Positions 46,280 through 56,065 are shown, numbered from the stretch's first letter. The stretch: DNA of 64,000 nt from Desulfosediminicola ganghwensis (GCF_005116675.2 NZ_CP050699.1:2627001-2691000); one strand, 5' to 3'. The notes: generated by a model from the letters alone, not told the origin. Numbers and translations: made by a program.

Positions 46280-47002
46280 GATTTCTCCAAATTGTGTGAG
46301 CTTGAGTAGCTTAAAAGAGAATAGTGGCAGGTTGAAATGAAAGAGTAAGAGAGCGTAGTTCTCTAATCGTTATCGTATACCCGGCATCTCCATGTCAAAT
46401 GAGTTTTGCAAGAAGTGGTTCCGCCTTTAGGACCACCACGTGCTGCTTTTAAGTTTGCAGCCCTTCGTTCCGGTGCTCTTCCCCCTCTCCTCACCGGGAG
46501 CGGATTCAGCCGGTTTCCCTTTGTCGAAAGTAGTATGGGCTCATCAGGTGTTGCATCTGATAAGCTTTTATGTGGCTTCACGCCGTTGAGCCTCTTTTCG
46601 CTGATAATGTAGCATTGAAGGTGGTTTTGAGCAGTTCACATAGGCCAAGGATGCTCAATAGGCGATTTCAATCTGTGTCACGTTAAAGACAGGTCAAGGC
46701 AGATTATGAAATTTTCCAGATGATATCGAATACTCTGCGATGTCTGGAAAGGGGTTTTGGATTCCTGGTGCGGAATTATCGGTGCCGCAAAGAGGATGCA
46801 TGGCTGGAGAGCCTATAAACACAAAGGTAACACTGCATTTGAAAGTCTGTTGTTTCTTGTTGATCTTATACTTGTCTGCTACCATTGAGCTAAGCTCACC
46901 GCAAATGTACTCCTATAACTTTCAACTGATTTCCTGCACTGCCTGATCGCAGATATTGGCAGTGTTTCATACCGTTTCAGACCAGTCTTGCAGGAGGAAA
47001 TA
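46280..47002. other. Intergenic region between the iorA-type gene and the fdh operon
   Basis: A 723-base divergent region. Its middle (about 46400-46610) has a different composition from the rest and gives open frames on both strands rich in Pro, Arg and Gly, which look like fortuitous frames or a remnant rather than a gene. AGGAGG at 46991-46996 is the ribosome site of the next gene. I see no riboswitch. Confidence 0.4.
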
Positions 47003-47212
47003 ATGAACGAAGTCAAAAAGGAACGGCGGTCATTTCTGAAACATGCTCTGGCGGGAACCGTTGCTGCTACTGCTCTGGCCGCAACGGGTGGAAAGTCTAA
47101 AGCACAAAACTATCCGGGTGAAGGAGGTGCAGAAGGCCCCGGCAAGCATCCGGAAATACTTTACAGGGAGACTGAAGAGTTCAGGGAATATTACAAAAAA
47201 CTCTATTCCTGA
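47003..47212 (+). CDS. Formate dehydrogenase-region TAT-signal protein
   Basis: A 69-residue protein with a twin-arginine motif ERRSFLKHA and hydrophobic segment, then a short tail ending in REYYKKLYS. It matches the small 'formate dehydrogenase region TAT target' proteins (TIGR02811-like) found just before fdhA in epsilon- and deltaproteobacteria. They may help in export or maturation, but the function is unproven. AGGAGG is seven bases before the ATG. It is followed after 57 bases by the catalytic subunit gene. Confidence 0.8.
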   Translation: MNEVKKERRSFLKHALAGTVAATALAATGGKSKAQNYPGEGGAEGPGKHPEILYRETEEFREYYKKLYS

Positions 47213-47269
47213 TTGTTTACTTTAAAGTCCATTTGTTGACAGAAATTATCAGCCAGGGAGACATTGACA

Positions 47270-50086
47270 ATGGTTAGAAAATTGACCAGGAAAGTCGCTC
47301 GGGCAGACAGCTCTTCCGTCAGCCCAGGCAGCCCAGGAAAACGTGTAACGCTGAACCCGAAACTGGCCAGACGCTCGTTTCTGAAATTGTCAGCTGCAAC
47401 TGCGGCACTGAGTGGTGCCGCTCTCACCAGCAAGTTGATCCGGCCGGCCTCTGCCGAATCTGCCGCTAACTCCCCATACGAGGGCTCGAAGAAAGTACGG
47501 ACAATCTGCAGTTATTGTGCTGTAGGCTGTGGTGTTACCGCCGAAGTACATAACGGTGTATGGGTCCGTCAGGAGATTGCCCGGGATCACCCCATTTCCA
47601 GGGGGGCTCACTGTTGTAAGGGGGCAGGGGCTATCGAGATGGTCAACGGCGACAAGAGGCTGAAGAATCCTATGAAAAGGGTGAACGGTAAGTGGAAAAC
47701 CCTTTCATGGGATGAAGCTCTTGATGAGATCAGCAGCAAGCTCCTCGATATTCGTGAGAAAGACGGTCCTGATGCCTTACATTTTAACGGATCGGCCAAG
47801 GTTTCCAACGAGATGGCGTATCTGCAGAGAAAATTTGCCGCTTTCTGGGGTTCTAATAACATTGACCACCAGGCTCGAATATGACACTCCACAACGGTGG
47901 CAGGTGTCGCCAATACCTGGGGTTATGGAGCAATGACCAACAGCCTGAACGACATGCGGCATGCGAAATGTCTCTTGTTTGTTGGTTCAAATGCCGCTGA
48001 AGCTCATCCCATTGCAATGCAGCATATTCTGTATGCCAAAGAAAGAAATAATGCCCCTGTTATCGTGGTTGATCCACGCCGCACCAAGCTGGCAGCCAAG
48101 GCTACCGACTATCTCCGCATTCGTCCGGGTACCGATACAGCCCTGATAATGGGGTTGGTCAATGTTATTATCGCTAATGGCTGGGAGGACAAGGAATTTA
48201 TACGCACCAGAGTCGCAGGCTACGAGGAGATGAAGGAGGTCGCAGCGCATTATACTCCGGAGGTGGTGGAGGATATTACAGGTGTTCCGGCAGAAGAAGT
48301 AACACGGGTGGCGCGGCTCCTTGCCCGCAACAGGCCGGGTAGTCTGACCTGGTGTCTGGGTGGGACTCAGCACTCGATCGGATCATCCATGACCCGTTCA
48401 TTTTCTATACTGCAGTTGATACTGGGTAACATGGGTAAATCTGGCGGTGGTACGAACATTTTCCGTGGCCATGACAATGTGCAGGGCGCAACGGATATGT
48501 GTGTGCTCCCGGATAATCTGCCGGCGTATTACGGTCTCAGTGATACTTCATGGCAGCACTGGTGCAGGGTGTGGGATGTCGATTATGATTACATCGTTTC
48601 TAAATTCCCCGCCAAAGAGTGGATGAACAAAAGGGGGTTCACACTCTCAAGGTGGTATGACGGTGTTTTAGCCGATGGGGACAAGATTCATCAGGACACT
48701 CCCATAAAGGCACTTTTGCAGTGGGGGTGCGGCTCAAACTCAAACTCACAATATGCCAGGGTCAAGAAGGCATATGATACCCTGGAACTCCTGGTCATCG
48801 TTGACCTCTTTCCCACCATGGGGGCGGTGCTTGGTGAAAAGGATAACGTCTATCTGCTGCCGGCTGCCTCCCAGTATGAGACCAGCGGCAGTGTAACCTC
48901 GACCTCCCGGCAGCTCCAGTGGCGCAATAAAGTGGTCGATCCTGTCCATAACTGTCGCGATGATTATACGATCATGGCTGGTCTGGTGGAGCGCCTCGGT
49001 TTTGCAGATGAATTTTACAAAAACATCAAAGAGATTCCGGAAGATGTCACCAGAGAGCTGAACAAGGGGGCCCTGACCATTGGTTATAACGGCCAGACTC
49101 CGGAACGGCTGAAAAAACACTCTGAGAATTGGCATAGCTTCGATATCGATACCCTGGAGGCCATTGGCGGTCCCTGTGACGGGGAATACTATGGCCTGCC
49201 GTGGCCCTGCTGGACCGAGGAGCATCCCGGTACACCTATTCTCTATGATATCAGTAAACCCGTAGCACGAGGCGGGTTACCATTTAGAAATCGTTTCGGC
49301 CTGGAGAAGACGTATGATTCAAGCGGCCGAACCGAAAATCAGCTTGCCGCGGCCGGCGTCTTTAACCCGGGTTGTGAAGTGAGAGGCGGCTATCCTGAGT
49401 TCTCAGAAGTGGTAGCGGGCACCAACTGGAAGACTGATATTTCCCAGAAGACCATCAAGGAAGCGATCAGGAGGGGCATGGCGCCATTCGGCAATGCCCG
49501 CGCCCGCTGTGTGGTCTGGGATTTCCCGGATCAGGTACCTATCCATCGTGAGCCGCTGCATTCGCCACGACCTGACCTGATCAAAAAGTATCCAACCTAT
49601 GAGGATAAGCCAAATCATTTCAGGATAGATACCCGCTATGCCAGTGAGCAGAAACCTGAGATTGTCGAGAAATTTCCATATGTGTTGACCACGGGGCGTG
49701 TGGTTGAGCATATGGGGGCAGGTGCAGAGAGCCGCTCGAACAAATATCTCTCGGAACTGCAGCCGGAAATGTATGCTGAAATCCATCCACGGCTGGCCGG
49801 TAATCTCGGCATACGCGATGGCAAGATGATGTGGATCGAGTCATATGAAGGCAGCAGGATCAAGGTAAAAGCCCTGTATACCGAGCGGGTCGACGAAAAT
49901 ACCATCTTTATGCCGTTTCACTTTGGTGGCCTCTTTATGGGTGAGTCGCTGCTGGATAAATATCCGGAAGGGAATGAACCAATTATCATTGGTGAACCGG
50001 CGAATCTGGTTGTTGGCTATGGGTACGACATCATAACCCAGATTCAGTCCACAAAGGATGGGCTTTGTAATGTTACCAAAGCATAG
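47270..50086 (+). CDS. fdhA: Formate dehydrogenase catalytic subunit, selenocysteine-containing
   Basis: A 938-residue molybdenum/tungsten bis-pterin enzyme oxidising formate to CO2 in the periplasm. The N-terminus carries a TAT signal (ARRSFLKLS). A 4Fe-4S motif follows, CSYCAVGC and a later Cys in HCCKG. TGA at 47882-47884 (codon 205) is read as selenocysteine: the flanking residues QARI-U-HSTTVAGVANTWG are the classic FdhG active site. A SECIS hairpin with an AGGU loop sits where it does in E. coli fdn/fdh. The pterin domains continue to a normal C-terminus. I use ATG 47270 with GGGAG nine bases upstream; an in-frame TTG at 47264 is too close to that site. It is cotranscribed with the beta and gamma subunits. 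Confidence 0.93.
47896..47911 (+). promoter_or_regulatory. SECIS hairpin of fdhA
   Basis: GGTGGC (47896-47901) pairs with GTCGCC (47906-47911) leaving loop AGGT. The loop starts 18 bases after the UGA, the same offset as the E. coli formate dehydrogenase SECIS, and contains the GGU needed by SelB. Confidence 0.85.
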
Positions 50087-50122
50087 GTGCAGCTGGCCTG
50101 GGTAAACATTGGAGGAAGAACA

Positions 50123-50710
50123 ATGGCAACAATGAAGTTCTTATGTGACGTCGATCGCTGTATAGATTGCGGCGGCTGTGTTGTGGCCTGCAAGGAAGGG
50201 CACCATATTCCGGTTGGCATCAACAGGCGCCGGGTAATTACCCTGGATTCGGGGAAACCTGGTGAGAAATCAATTTCGGTCTCCTGCATGCATTGAGCTG
50301 ATGCGCCTTGCATCGCTGTGTGTCCGGTGGACGCCATCTACGAACGTGAAGACGGAATTGTACTGGTAAGCAAACCAACGTGCATTGGTTGCGGATACTG
50401 CTTCATGGCCTGTCCTTTTGGTGCCCCGCAGTTTCCTGAAGGTGCAGTGTTCGGTGCCCGGGGAGCTATGGACAAGTGCACCTTTTGTGCCGGCGGGCCT
50501 GAAGAGACCTTCAGCAAGAAAGAAGAAAAACTCTACGGGCAGAACCGCATTGCCGAAGGTAAGCCGCCACTCTGCTCTGCCATGTGCGCGACCATGGCCC
50601 TGTTGGCAGGAGACGCTGATATCGTTGCGGATGTGTATCGGGAACGTGTCTTCAAACGCGGTTCCGGTGCAAATGCCTGGGGCTGGGACAGGGCCTATAA
50701 AAGAAAATAA
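50123..50710 (+). CDS. fdhB: Formate dehydrogenase iron-sulfur subunit with an in-frame UGA (putative selenocysteine)
   Basis: A 195-residue ferredoxin-like subunit with four 4Fe-4S sites that passes electrons from the catalytic subunit to cytochrome b. Cluster motifs in order: CIDCGGCVVAC, CMH-U-ADAPCIAVCP, CIGCGYCFMACP, and CTFC with a later CSAMC. Codon 58 is TGA (50294-50296) exactly where the family has Cys (CMHCxDAPC). The frame is otherwise intact and no shift is needed. A candidate SECIS lies at 50320-50334. GGAGG precedes ATG 50123. It follows fdhA by 36 bases. If UGA is not recoded, the protein would stop at 57 residues and the complex could not work, so recoding, sequencing error and inactivation remain alternatives. 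Confidence 0.8.
50320..50334 (+). promoter_or_regulatory. Candidate SECIS hairpin of fdhB
   Basis: GTGTCC (50320-50325) pairs with GGACGC (50329-50334) with one GU, leaving loop GGT. The loop begins 30 bases after the UGA, inside the range accepted for bacterial SECIS elements. A second hairpin, GATGC/GCATC (50300-50304 with 50310-50314), lies closer to the UGA and could compete. Confidence 0.5.
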
Positions 50711-50817
50711 TTGAGAACAGCAGAACGTAATACTTTGTAACCTGGCGTGGAAAGATATTTGGTGCCGGGCTCTGGATGTGAGATGGAACCCGGCTGAATG
50801 AATGGAGGGAGTCTCTT

Positions 50818-51693
50818 ATGCGACGCGCCATTTCAATATCGACCCTGGTCGTGGGTGTTCTAATGATCAGTTTTGTCCTGGGAACGAAAATTTCCGGCGC
50901 TAATCCCCTGGCGGTTCTGTTTCCAGGCTCATCAGCAGATTATTTCAGGGAACTGATGAAATATATTGCCGGGGACTGGCAGCAGTACGGGGCCTTGTTT
51001 ACCAATGTCATACTCGATATTCTGCGCTATGTGTTTTTTGCGGTAATCACCTTGGTTCCCCTGGCGTTTCTGGGGCACTACCTGCTGGTTGGGCCGATGG
51101 AATTTCCCCATGAGCCGAAAGTGCTGATCTTTCCTCCCCTGTGCCGTAAGATTCATATGGTGGCTGCGGTTACTTTCAGTATTCTGACTATTACCGGTTT
51201 GCTCATAATTTTCGGAAGCTTTCTGGGAGGAGGCTTCTTTATTCGCATTTGCCGTTATTTTCATATTGGGGCGGCGATTATTTTCACAGTTACTGCCCCA
51301 ATGATGTTTGCTGTCTGGATAAAGGATATGATGCCGGCACTGCATGACCTGAAATGGGTAATTATCATGGGTGGGTACCTGAGCAAGGACAAGAAACCGG
51401 TCCCGGCAGGGAAGTTCAATGCAGGCCAGAAGATGTGGTTCTGGGGTTCCACTGTCGGTGGCGTGGTAATGGCGTATACCGGGTATATAATCTGGTCATT
51501 CGGGGCAAGCCTTGATACGGTTCGCATCTACACGCTTATTCACAACGTTCTCGGCGCGTTCTTGATATCTGTTTTTCTAACTCATCTTTACATGACGATT
51601 TTTGCCATCAAGGGGGCTGTGCATTCAATTACTACAGGTTACAGATCCAAGGCCGAGCTCGATTTATTGCATAGCTTGTATAAGTATGAATAG
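50818..51693 (+). CDS. fdhC: Formate dehydrogenase cytochrome b subunit
   Basis: A 291-residue inner-membrane protein of the FdnI/cytochrome b556 family. A signal-like N-terminal helix precedes a periplasmic stretch of about 55 residues, then four helices with histidines placed to bind heme b: KIHM, RYFHIGAA and IHNVLGAF/THLYM. It takes electrons from the iron-sulfur subunit and passes them to quinone. GGAGGG precedes the ATG. It ends the fdh operon. Confidence 0.88.
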   Translation: MRRAISISTLVVGVLMISFVLGTKISGANPLAVLFPGSSADYFRELMKYIAGDWQQYGALFTNVILDILRYVFFAVITLVPLAFLGHYLLVGPMEFPHEPKVLIFPPLCRKIHMVAAVTFSILTITGLLIIFGSFLGGGFFIRICRYFHIGAAIIFTVTAPMMFAVWIKDMMPALHDLKWVIIMGGYLSKDKKPVPAGKFNAGQKMWFWGSTVGGVVMAYTGYIIWSFGASLDTVRIYTLIHNVLGAFLISVFLTHLYMTIFAIKGAVHSITTGYRSKAELDLLHSLYKYE

Positions 51694-51771
51694 TACGGTT
51701 ACGATTGCAATCCTCCTCTGATTCACTGCCTGTCCAGTTTACAGGCAGTGTGCTCATTTAAGCTTCCCATA

Positions 51772-51912
51772 GCGCGAATTTCGCATGAGTATTTTGTCGA
51801 AATGGAGAAAAAGCATCTGATTTTAGGACATTATTGTAATGTTGACCTTGGACTTTTTCGAGCAGAATGCTCATCGAAGATTACGCCGCCTGAACTGCTG
51901 AGAAAGCCGGGT
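51772..51912. repeat. Dispersed inverted-repeat element (module 1 and module 2)
   Basis: Left end 51772-51799 resembles the reverse complement of 13160-13186 (shared GCATGAGTATTTTGTCG-type core), and 51883-51908 matches module 2 (CCGCCTGAACTGCTGAGAAA). The termini CGAATTTCGCATGAG and CTGCTGAGAAAGCCGGG are imperfect inverted repeats. The element sits about 80 bases after the fdh operon. Confidence 0.6.
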
Positions 51913-51988
51913 TGGCATAAAGGCGATCTTTCGTAGTTAGTGTAGAGGTAATGCTGTTTTCTGTAGGCGCTGGCTGGGAGGTGACGAA

Positions 51989-52948
51989 ATGAACCCACTG
52001 AACAGGTTGCTACAAGGTTTCCAGAAAAAACGAGAAGAACGGGAGAGTCTCGAAACAACCATTGAAGAGATCGTCGACATTGCTGATCCATCTATACGGA
52101 GGGCTGGCCATTATCAACGGCTGTTACGGCAACCGGTGCAGGAAGCGTCCTCATACTGTGCAGAGATAATAGGGAAAATACCGGGCCCTGTCAGATTGAG
52201 TAAGCAAAGCTATAGCAGTGAACCCGAGATTCGTGCTCTTTTTGCCAAGGCTGAAGATGTGGAGGTGCTGCTTAAAAACAGCCCCGATGTAGAGGTTCTC
52301 AGAAGAAGCGGTTTCCGGGGGGATGCAATAGGACTGCTCACCATGGATAAAGAGGAAAAAACGGTGTTTGGCCATGAAAAGCATGGTGAGCTAATTCAGC
52401 GGGACGTGGTTCAGCATACTGTAAATTTTTCAGGTCATAGAATCGTTTCACCATCACCGGACCTCGACCAGGCTCGGGCGGGAATGGTGCATCGCGGTCT
52501 TGAAGTGCTGGCAACTGTCGCCATGGAAAACATAACCAACCTTCGCGCAGAAATATCTGACCTCAGACAGAAACGGGACTATCTGGCTGGCTTCATCCAG
52601 ATCCTGAATGGGAGAAGCAACCTGCACTCCCGATTCGCAACTCCCGACCCTGAAATGTTGGAGGAGCTTGAAAAGGCAAAAACATCCAAGGCAAAAGTTG
52701 AGGCTGAGTTAGAAAAACGACTTGAGGATTTAAGTTACCCGAAAGATGCATTAAGGCATCTGAGTGATGTGATGCTGAAACCTTCTTCCTCACTTACTAT
52801 GGGGAGTATCACGTTACGTTTAAATTGGATGAATGTCCGGGTTGATGAAAAAAGCGAGGAAGGGAGCAATGCAATCACATTGGCAGAAATCAGCTTGGCA
52901 GAGAGACTGCACCGTTATGGGATTTTTGTTGTTTTACACGTGGAATAG
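51989..52948 (+). CDS. Hypothetical protein with a coiled-coil region
   Basis: A 319-residue soluble protein. The N-terminal 35 residues are charged and helical (FQKKREERESLETTIEE). A central coiled coil spans about residues 178-250 (ENITNLRAEISDLRQKRDYL...). No signal peptide or membrane segment is visible. I do not recognise the family. GGGAGG precedes the ATG. It is followed after 108 bases by a DUF808 membrane protein; a functional link is possible but unproven. Confidence 0.65.
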   Translation: MNPLNRLLQGFQKKREERESLETTIEEIVDIADPSIRRAGHYQRLLRQPVQEASSYCAEIIGKIPGPVRLSKQSYSSEPEIRALFAKAEDVEVLLKNSPDVEVLRRSGFRGDAIGLLTMDKEEKTVFGHEKHGELIQRDVVQHTVNFSGHRIVSPSPDLDQARAGMVHRGLEVLATVAMENITNLRAEISDLRQKRDYLAGFIQILNGRSNLHSRFATPDPEMLEELEKAKTSKAKVEAELEKRLEDLSYPKDALRHLSDVMLKPSSSLTMGSITLRLNWMNVRVDEKSEEGSNAITLAEISLAERLHRYGIFVVLHVE

Positions 52949-53056
52949 TGGCAAGCTGAGTATGAAAATGATATAAAATCAATACCTTGTGATGCAGTTT
53001 GGGCATAGTCTGAAAACTGTTGAGCAGTTGGCTTAAAATTACGCAATGAGACTGGA

Positions 53057-53953
53057 ATGACAGGTGGAATTTTTGCAATACTGGATGATATAGCGCTGCT
53101 GCTCGATGATGCGGCGGTGATGAGCAAAGTAGCTGCCAAAAAAACGGCAGGGATACTTGGCGATGATCTCGCGGTAAATGCTGAAAAAGCAACGGGGTTT
53201 AAAGCGTCACGGGAGTTGCCGGTGATCTGGGCCATTACCCGTGGCTCAATTATTAACAAACTGGTGATCTTGCCGCTGGCGTTTTTACTCAGTGCATATG
53301 CCTCCTGGCTTATTGTTCCTATCCTGCTTTTAGGTGGCATTTATCTGAGCTACGAAGGTATGGAAAAGGTTTATCATTACATTTTTCATAGGCAAGATGA
53401 AAGTCACAAGCCAGCCGCGGAACAGGTTGAAGACAAGGCGAAATTACTGGAAATTGAAAAAGCAAAAATCAGTTCGGCGGTTCGAACTGACTTCATTCTC
53501 TCCATCGAGATCATCATGATCGCTCTGGGGACGGTGATGGACCAGTCGATTGTACTTCAGATATTCGTGGTGAGTTTTATCGCCTTACTGGCAACAGTTG
53601 GCGTGTATGGGATTGTTGCTTTGCTGGTTCGGATGGATGATGTTGGTTTTTACCTCATCAAACGTGCCGCTGCCATGAAGGGAATGTTGAAAAAAATGAT
53701 ATCCTCAACAGGGTCACTGCTCGTTGTTTCACTGCCACGCATTATTCGTGCACTCGCTGTGATAGGCACAGTGGCGATGCTGTTGGTGGGGGGCGGCATG
53801 TTCACCCACAATGTAGAGTTGATACATCATTACCTGCAGGCTGTGCCGGGATTTTTCGCAAATCTGGTCATTGGTGTCCTGGTTGGCAGTGTGGCACTTG
53901 TGATACAGCTGGGAGTAGGGAAAATCCGTAAAAGGGTTAGGAAAACCAACTGA
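53057..53953 (+). CDS. DUF808 (YedI-like) membrane protein
   Basis: A 298-residue inner-membrane protein. The family opening is clear: FAILDDIALLLDDAAVMSK, then AAKKTAGILGDDLAVNAE and GFKASRELPVIWAI. About six hydrophobic segments follow, with a long charged loop near residue 120 that carries HRQDESHKP. Family function is unknown. The ATG at 53057 has weak Shine-Dalgarno complementarity. It probably forms a pair with the coiled-coil gene upstream. Confidence 0.88.
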   Translation: MTGGIFAILDDIALLLDDAAVMSKVAAKKTAGILGDDLAVNAEKATGFKASRELPVIWAITRGSIINKLVILPLAFLLSAYASWLIVPILLLGGIYLSYEGMEKVYHYIFHRQDESHKPAAEQVEDKAKLLEIEKAKISSAVRTDFILSIEIIMIALGTVMDQSIVLQIFVVSFIALLATVGVYGIVALLVRMDDVGFYLIKRAAAMKGMLKKMISSTGSLLVVSLPRIIRALAVIGTVAMLLVGGGMFTHNVELIHHYLQAVPGFFANLVIGVLVGSVALVIQLGVGKIRKRVRKTN

Positions 53954-54169
53954 TATGCGCTCAATGGCACTCTCTTTTCTCATCAATAATCCCCAATATT
54001 ATAAGCTGATATTCAGCTTTGTGAAAGGTGGCCGCGATGACCAATAATTGGTTGAAATGGATCTGTTAATTGGGTAGCTTTGGTGGATGGTCCTTCATCG
54101 TTGATGAAGAGAACGATTTCGTCAAATTCATCTCAAATTAAAAGGCATTGCAACCTTTATGGAGGTTTC

Positions 54170-54925
54170 GTGGAACCGGTTAATGTCATTTGTATGAAAT
54201 GGGGGGACAAGTTCGGAGTAGAGTATGTCAATAACCTCTACAATATGGTGAAACGAAATATTACCCTGCCTTTCCGTTTTATCTGCTTTACAGAGATGTC
54301 GGATGGAATAGTCGATGGCGTGGAAGTACTGCCGCTGCCGGACTTCAAAGAACCACCAGCCGAATATCAGAAAAAATGTCAGTGTTGGCGAAAGCTGGCT
54401 CTGTTTGGTAAGGAATATCAGGATATCAAAGGCAAGATCTTGATGCTTGACCTTGATGTGGTCATAATTGACAACATTGACAGCTTTTTCAGCTACTCAG
54501 ATAGACTTGCCATGCCGGAGAACTGGTCCCAGCCGGGGCGAAATATAGGGCAGGGTTCGGTAATCTGCTATGAAATGGGACAATACCCGGAGTTGCTTGC
54601 ACAGTGGGTCAGCAATCAGGCGGACGTTTATCAAAACTATGAAACTGAGCAGGTTTATCTCACTCAAGCCTTAGGCGCAGGGAATTTTGACTGGTTCCCG
54701 GAAGAATGGTGTCGAAGTTTTAAAGATCACTGTATGCCCGGAGGCATCCTGAACAGTTTTGTTACGCCCACACACATTCCAGACGGCGCCAAGATCATTG
54801 TTTTTCACGGTAATCCCAATCCGCCTGAGGCCATAGCCGGTGAATGGGGAATACCCGTTCCCTGGTACAAGAAATGGTATAAGACCGTCAAGCCCACTGC
54901 CTGGCTATCAGACTATTGGTGTTGA
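54170..54925 (+). CDS. Glycosyltransferase-like protein with a DLD motif
   Basis: A 251-residue soluble protein. The Rossmann-like start (VNVICMKWG) and the MLDLDVVI segment with a DxD-type motif near residue 107 suggest a GT-A fold glycosyltransferase of the GT8/DUF-type group, which uses a nucleotide sugar and a metal ion. A later VFHGNPNPPEA segment could supply the second metal ligand. I chose GTG 54170 because TATGGAGG sits just upstream; an in-frame start at 54080 lacks a ribosome site. Acceptor and sugar unknown. Confidence 0.7.
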   Translation: MEPVNVICMKWGDKFGVEYVNNLYNMVKRNITLPFRFICFTEMSDGIVDGVEVLPLPDFKEPPAEYQKKCQCWRKLALFGKEYQDIKGKILMLDLDVVIIDNIDSFFSYSDRLAMPENWSQPGRNIGQGSVICYEMGQYPELLAQWVSNQADVYQNYETEQVYLTQALGAGNFDWFPEEWCRSFKDHCMPGGILNSFVTPTHIPDGAKIIVFHGNPNPPEAIAGEWGIPVPWYKKWYKTVKPTAWLSDYWC

Positions 54926-55033
54926 AGAAGCTTTTATTCGAGTTCATAATATCCCCCTTTGGGAGGATTCTTTTCTAACAGACGGGTGCGCTTCTTGCCG
55001 TCCTGCATGTGTCCTGTGAAGCTTAATTATATA

Positions 55034-55070
55034 AAGCCGCCCTGAAGGAATGACTGCTCAGGGGCGGCTT
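55034..55070 (+). terminator. Hairpin after the glycosyltransferase-like gene
   Basis: AAGCCGCCCTGA (55034-55045) pairs with TCAGGGGCGGCTT (55058-55070) with one bulged base. The T-tract is poor. Confidence 0.55.
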
Positions 55071-55072
55071 AG

Positions 55073-55292
55073 CCCGATTTTTCACGAACATTTTGTCAAA
55101 AAACTATTCAAACTAAGCAATTGAAAGGCCGAAAAAAATATTTCGTCGGTAGTTTTTTTGGCAAAATGTTCGCCGGAGGTAAGTCCATGCGGTACCAGCT
55201 TCTTCATTGTTTTGGCAATAATTAGAGTTAACTGGAGTTTCCTGCCAAAACTACGAACCTGACACCGCCTGTACTGATGAGAAATCCGGGTT
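55073..55292. repeat. Large dispersed inverted-repeat element with an internal hairpin
   Basis: Left end CCCGATTTTTCACGAACATT (55073-55092) and right end ACTGATGAGAAATCCGGGTT (55273-55292) match the termini of the other family members. Within it, 55085-55106 and 55150-55172 are near-perfect inverted repeats that would make a hairpin of more than 20 pairs. Module 2 at 55247-55287 matches 13193-13233 with three differences. The element lies between two convergent genes. Confidence 0.75.
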
Positions 55293-55330
55293 CGTTGTCC
55301 CCTGGTAATGCCGAGAAAGTAATTGTCGCC

Positions 55331-55660
55331 TTACTGGGCTGTATTGTCTTCTGCAGCGGGTGCAGGGACATCCTCGACCATTTCACATTGCCATCCCCAA
55401 CTCTCCTGCTTTTGGGCAAACTCTGCTGCCTTGCCTTCACAGTAGCCCTCGGTATTCTGTGCCCGCCACAAACCCTGGAGAGATTCATCCTCTTTCTGGT
55501 ACGTCACTTCGCAGGGAACATTGCTTCCCTGAATATCATATACCACCGTGATGAGGCGTTCTTTACCATCTTTGGTGCAGACATATGTCATTGCACTTGC
55601 TGTGGTAACAAAAAAAATCATACAAACTGAGCCCAAGAGCAAAACGAGTGTTTTTTTCAT
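55331..55660 (-). CDS. Small secreted cysteine-containing protein
   Basis: A 109-residue protein with a clean signal peptide (KKTLVLLLGSVCMIFFVTTASA). The mature part has four cysteines in the pattern YVC...VPCEV...EGYCEGKAA...WGWQC, likely forming two disulfides, and an acidic proline-rich tail. I recall similar small proteins annotated as hypothetical in gammaproteobacteria. GGAAGGG precedes the ATG at 55660; a longer frame to 55738 has no ribosome site. Function unknown. Confidence 0.7.
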   Translation of the reverse strand: MKKTLVLLLGSVCMIFFVTTASAMTYVCTKDGKERLITVVYDIQGSNVPCEVTYQKEDESLQGLWRAQNTEGYCEGKAAEFAQKQESWGWQCEMVEDVPAPAAEDNTAQ

Positions 55661-56065
55661 AACGTGTCCCTTCCATAAATTGTTGTTGAGTGTTGTCCTC
55701 GAACTTGCGGTGAAATAAAAAAAGTTCAGATTTGCCATAGTGTAGCCGAGAAAAGGGTAAAAATACTAGTAAAATTAATGTATTTGTCCGTTTTTATTCA
55801 ATTTTGTCACAGTGTTGAATCGTCATCTTGAGGCAATGACTTAACTTGATAGGTCTGTTGCGAAAAGTGGAGCAAGGAAAACGTATCGTCACTCAGTGGG
55901 TGACACGTTTCCTGAACTAAGCAGCTCATGGAAGAGTATAACAAATTGTAAGAGTAACATTGAGACTGCTCTATATGTGTGGTAGGATGTCAAATTGTCA
56001 GTGAATAAAGTGAAAATCAACGAAGGCCGCCACCCAAACTCTACAGGTTGCAGATCACTTAATGA
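55661..56065. other. Intergenic region with a hairpin
   Basis: A 405-base AT-rich space. GGAAAACGTATCGTCAC (55876-55892) is largely complementary to the segment ending GTGACACGTTTCC (55900-55912), forming a hairpin. No gene found; a 147-residue antisense frame here is dismissed because it covers the FrhB-type remnant. Confidence 0.45.

Noticed and set aside
46363-46612. Opposed frames rich in Pro, Arg and Gly upstream of the fdh operon
   Set aside because: They mirror each other on the two strands, which is typical of biased composition, not of genes.
47270-50086. Catalytic formate dehydrogenase gene split by TGA, which could be read as a frameshifted or broken gene
   Set aside because: The TGA is at the known selenocysteine position with a matching SECIS hairpin at the normal offset, so it is one intact selenoprotein gene.
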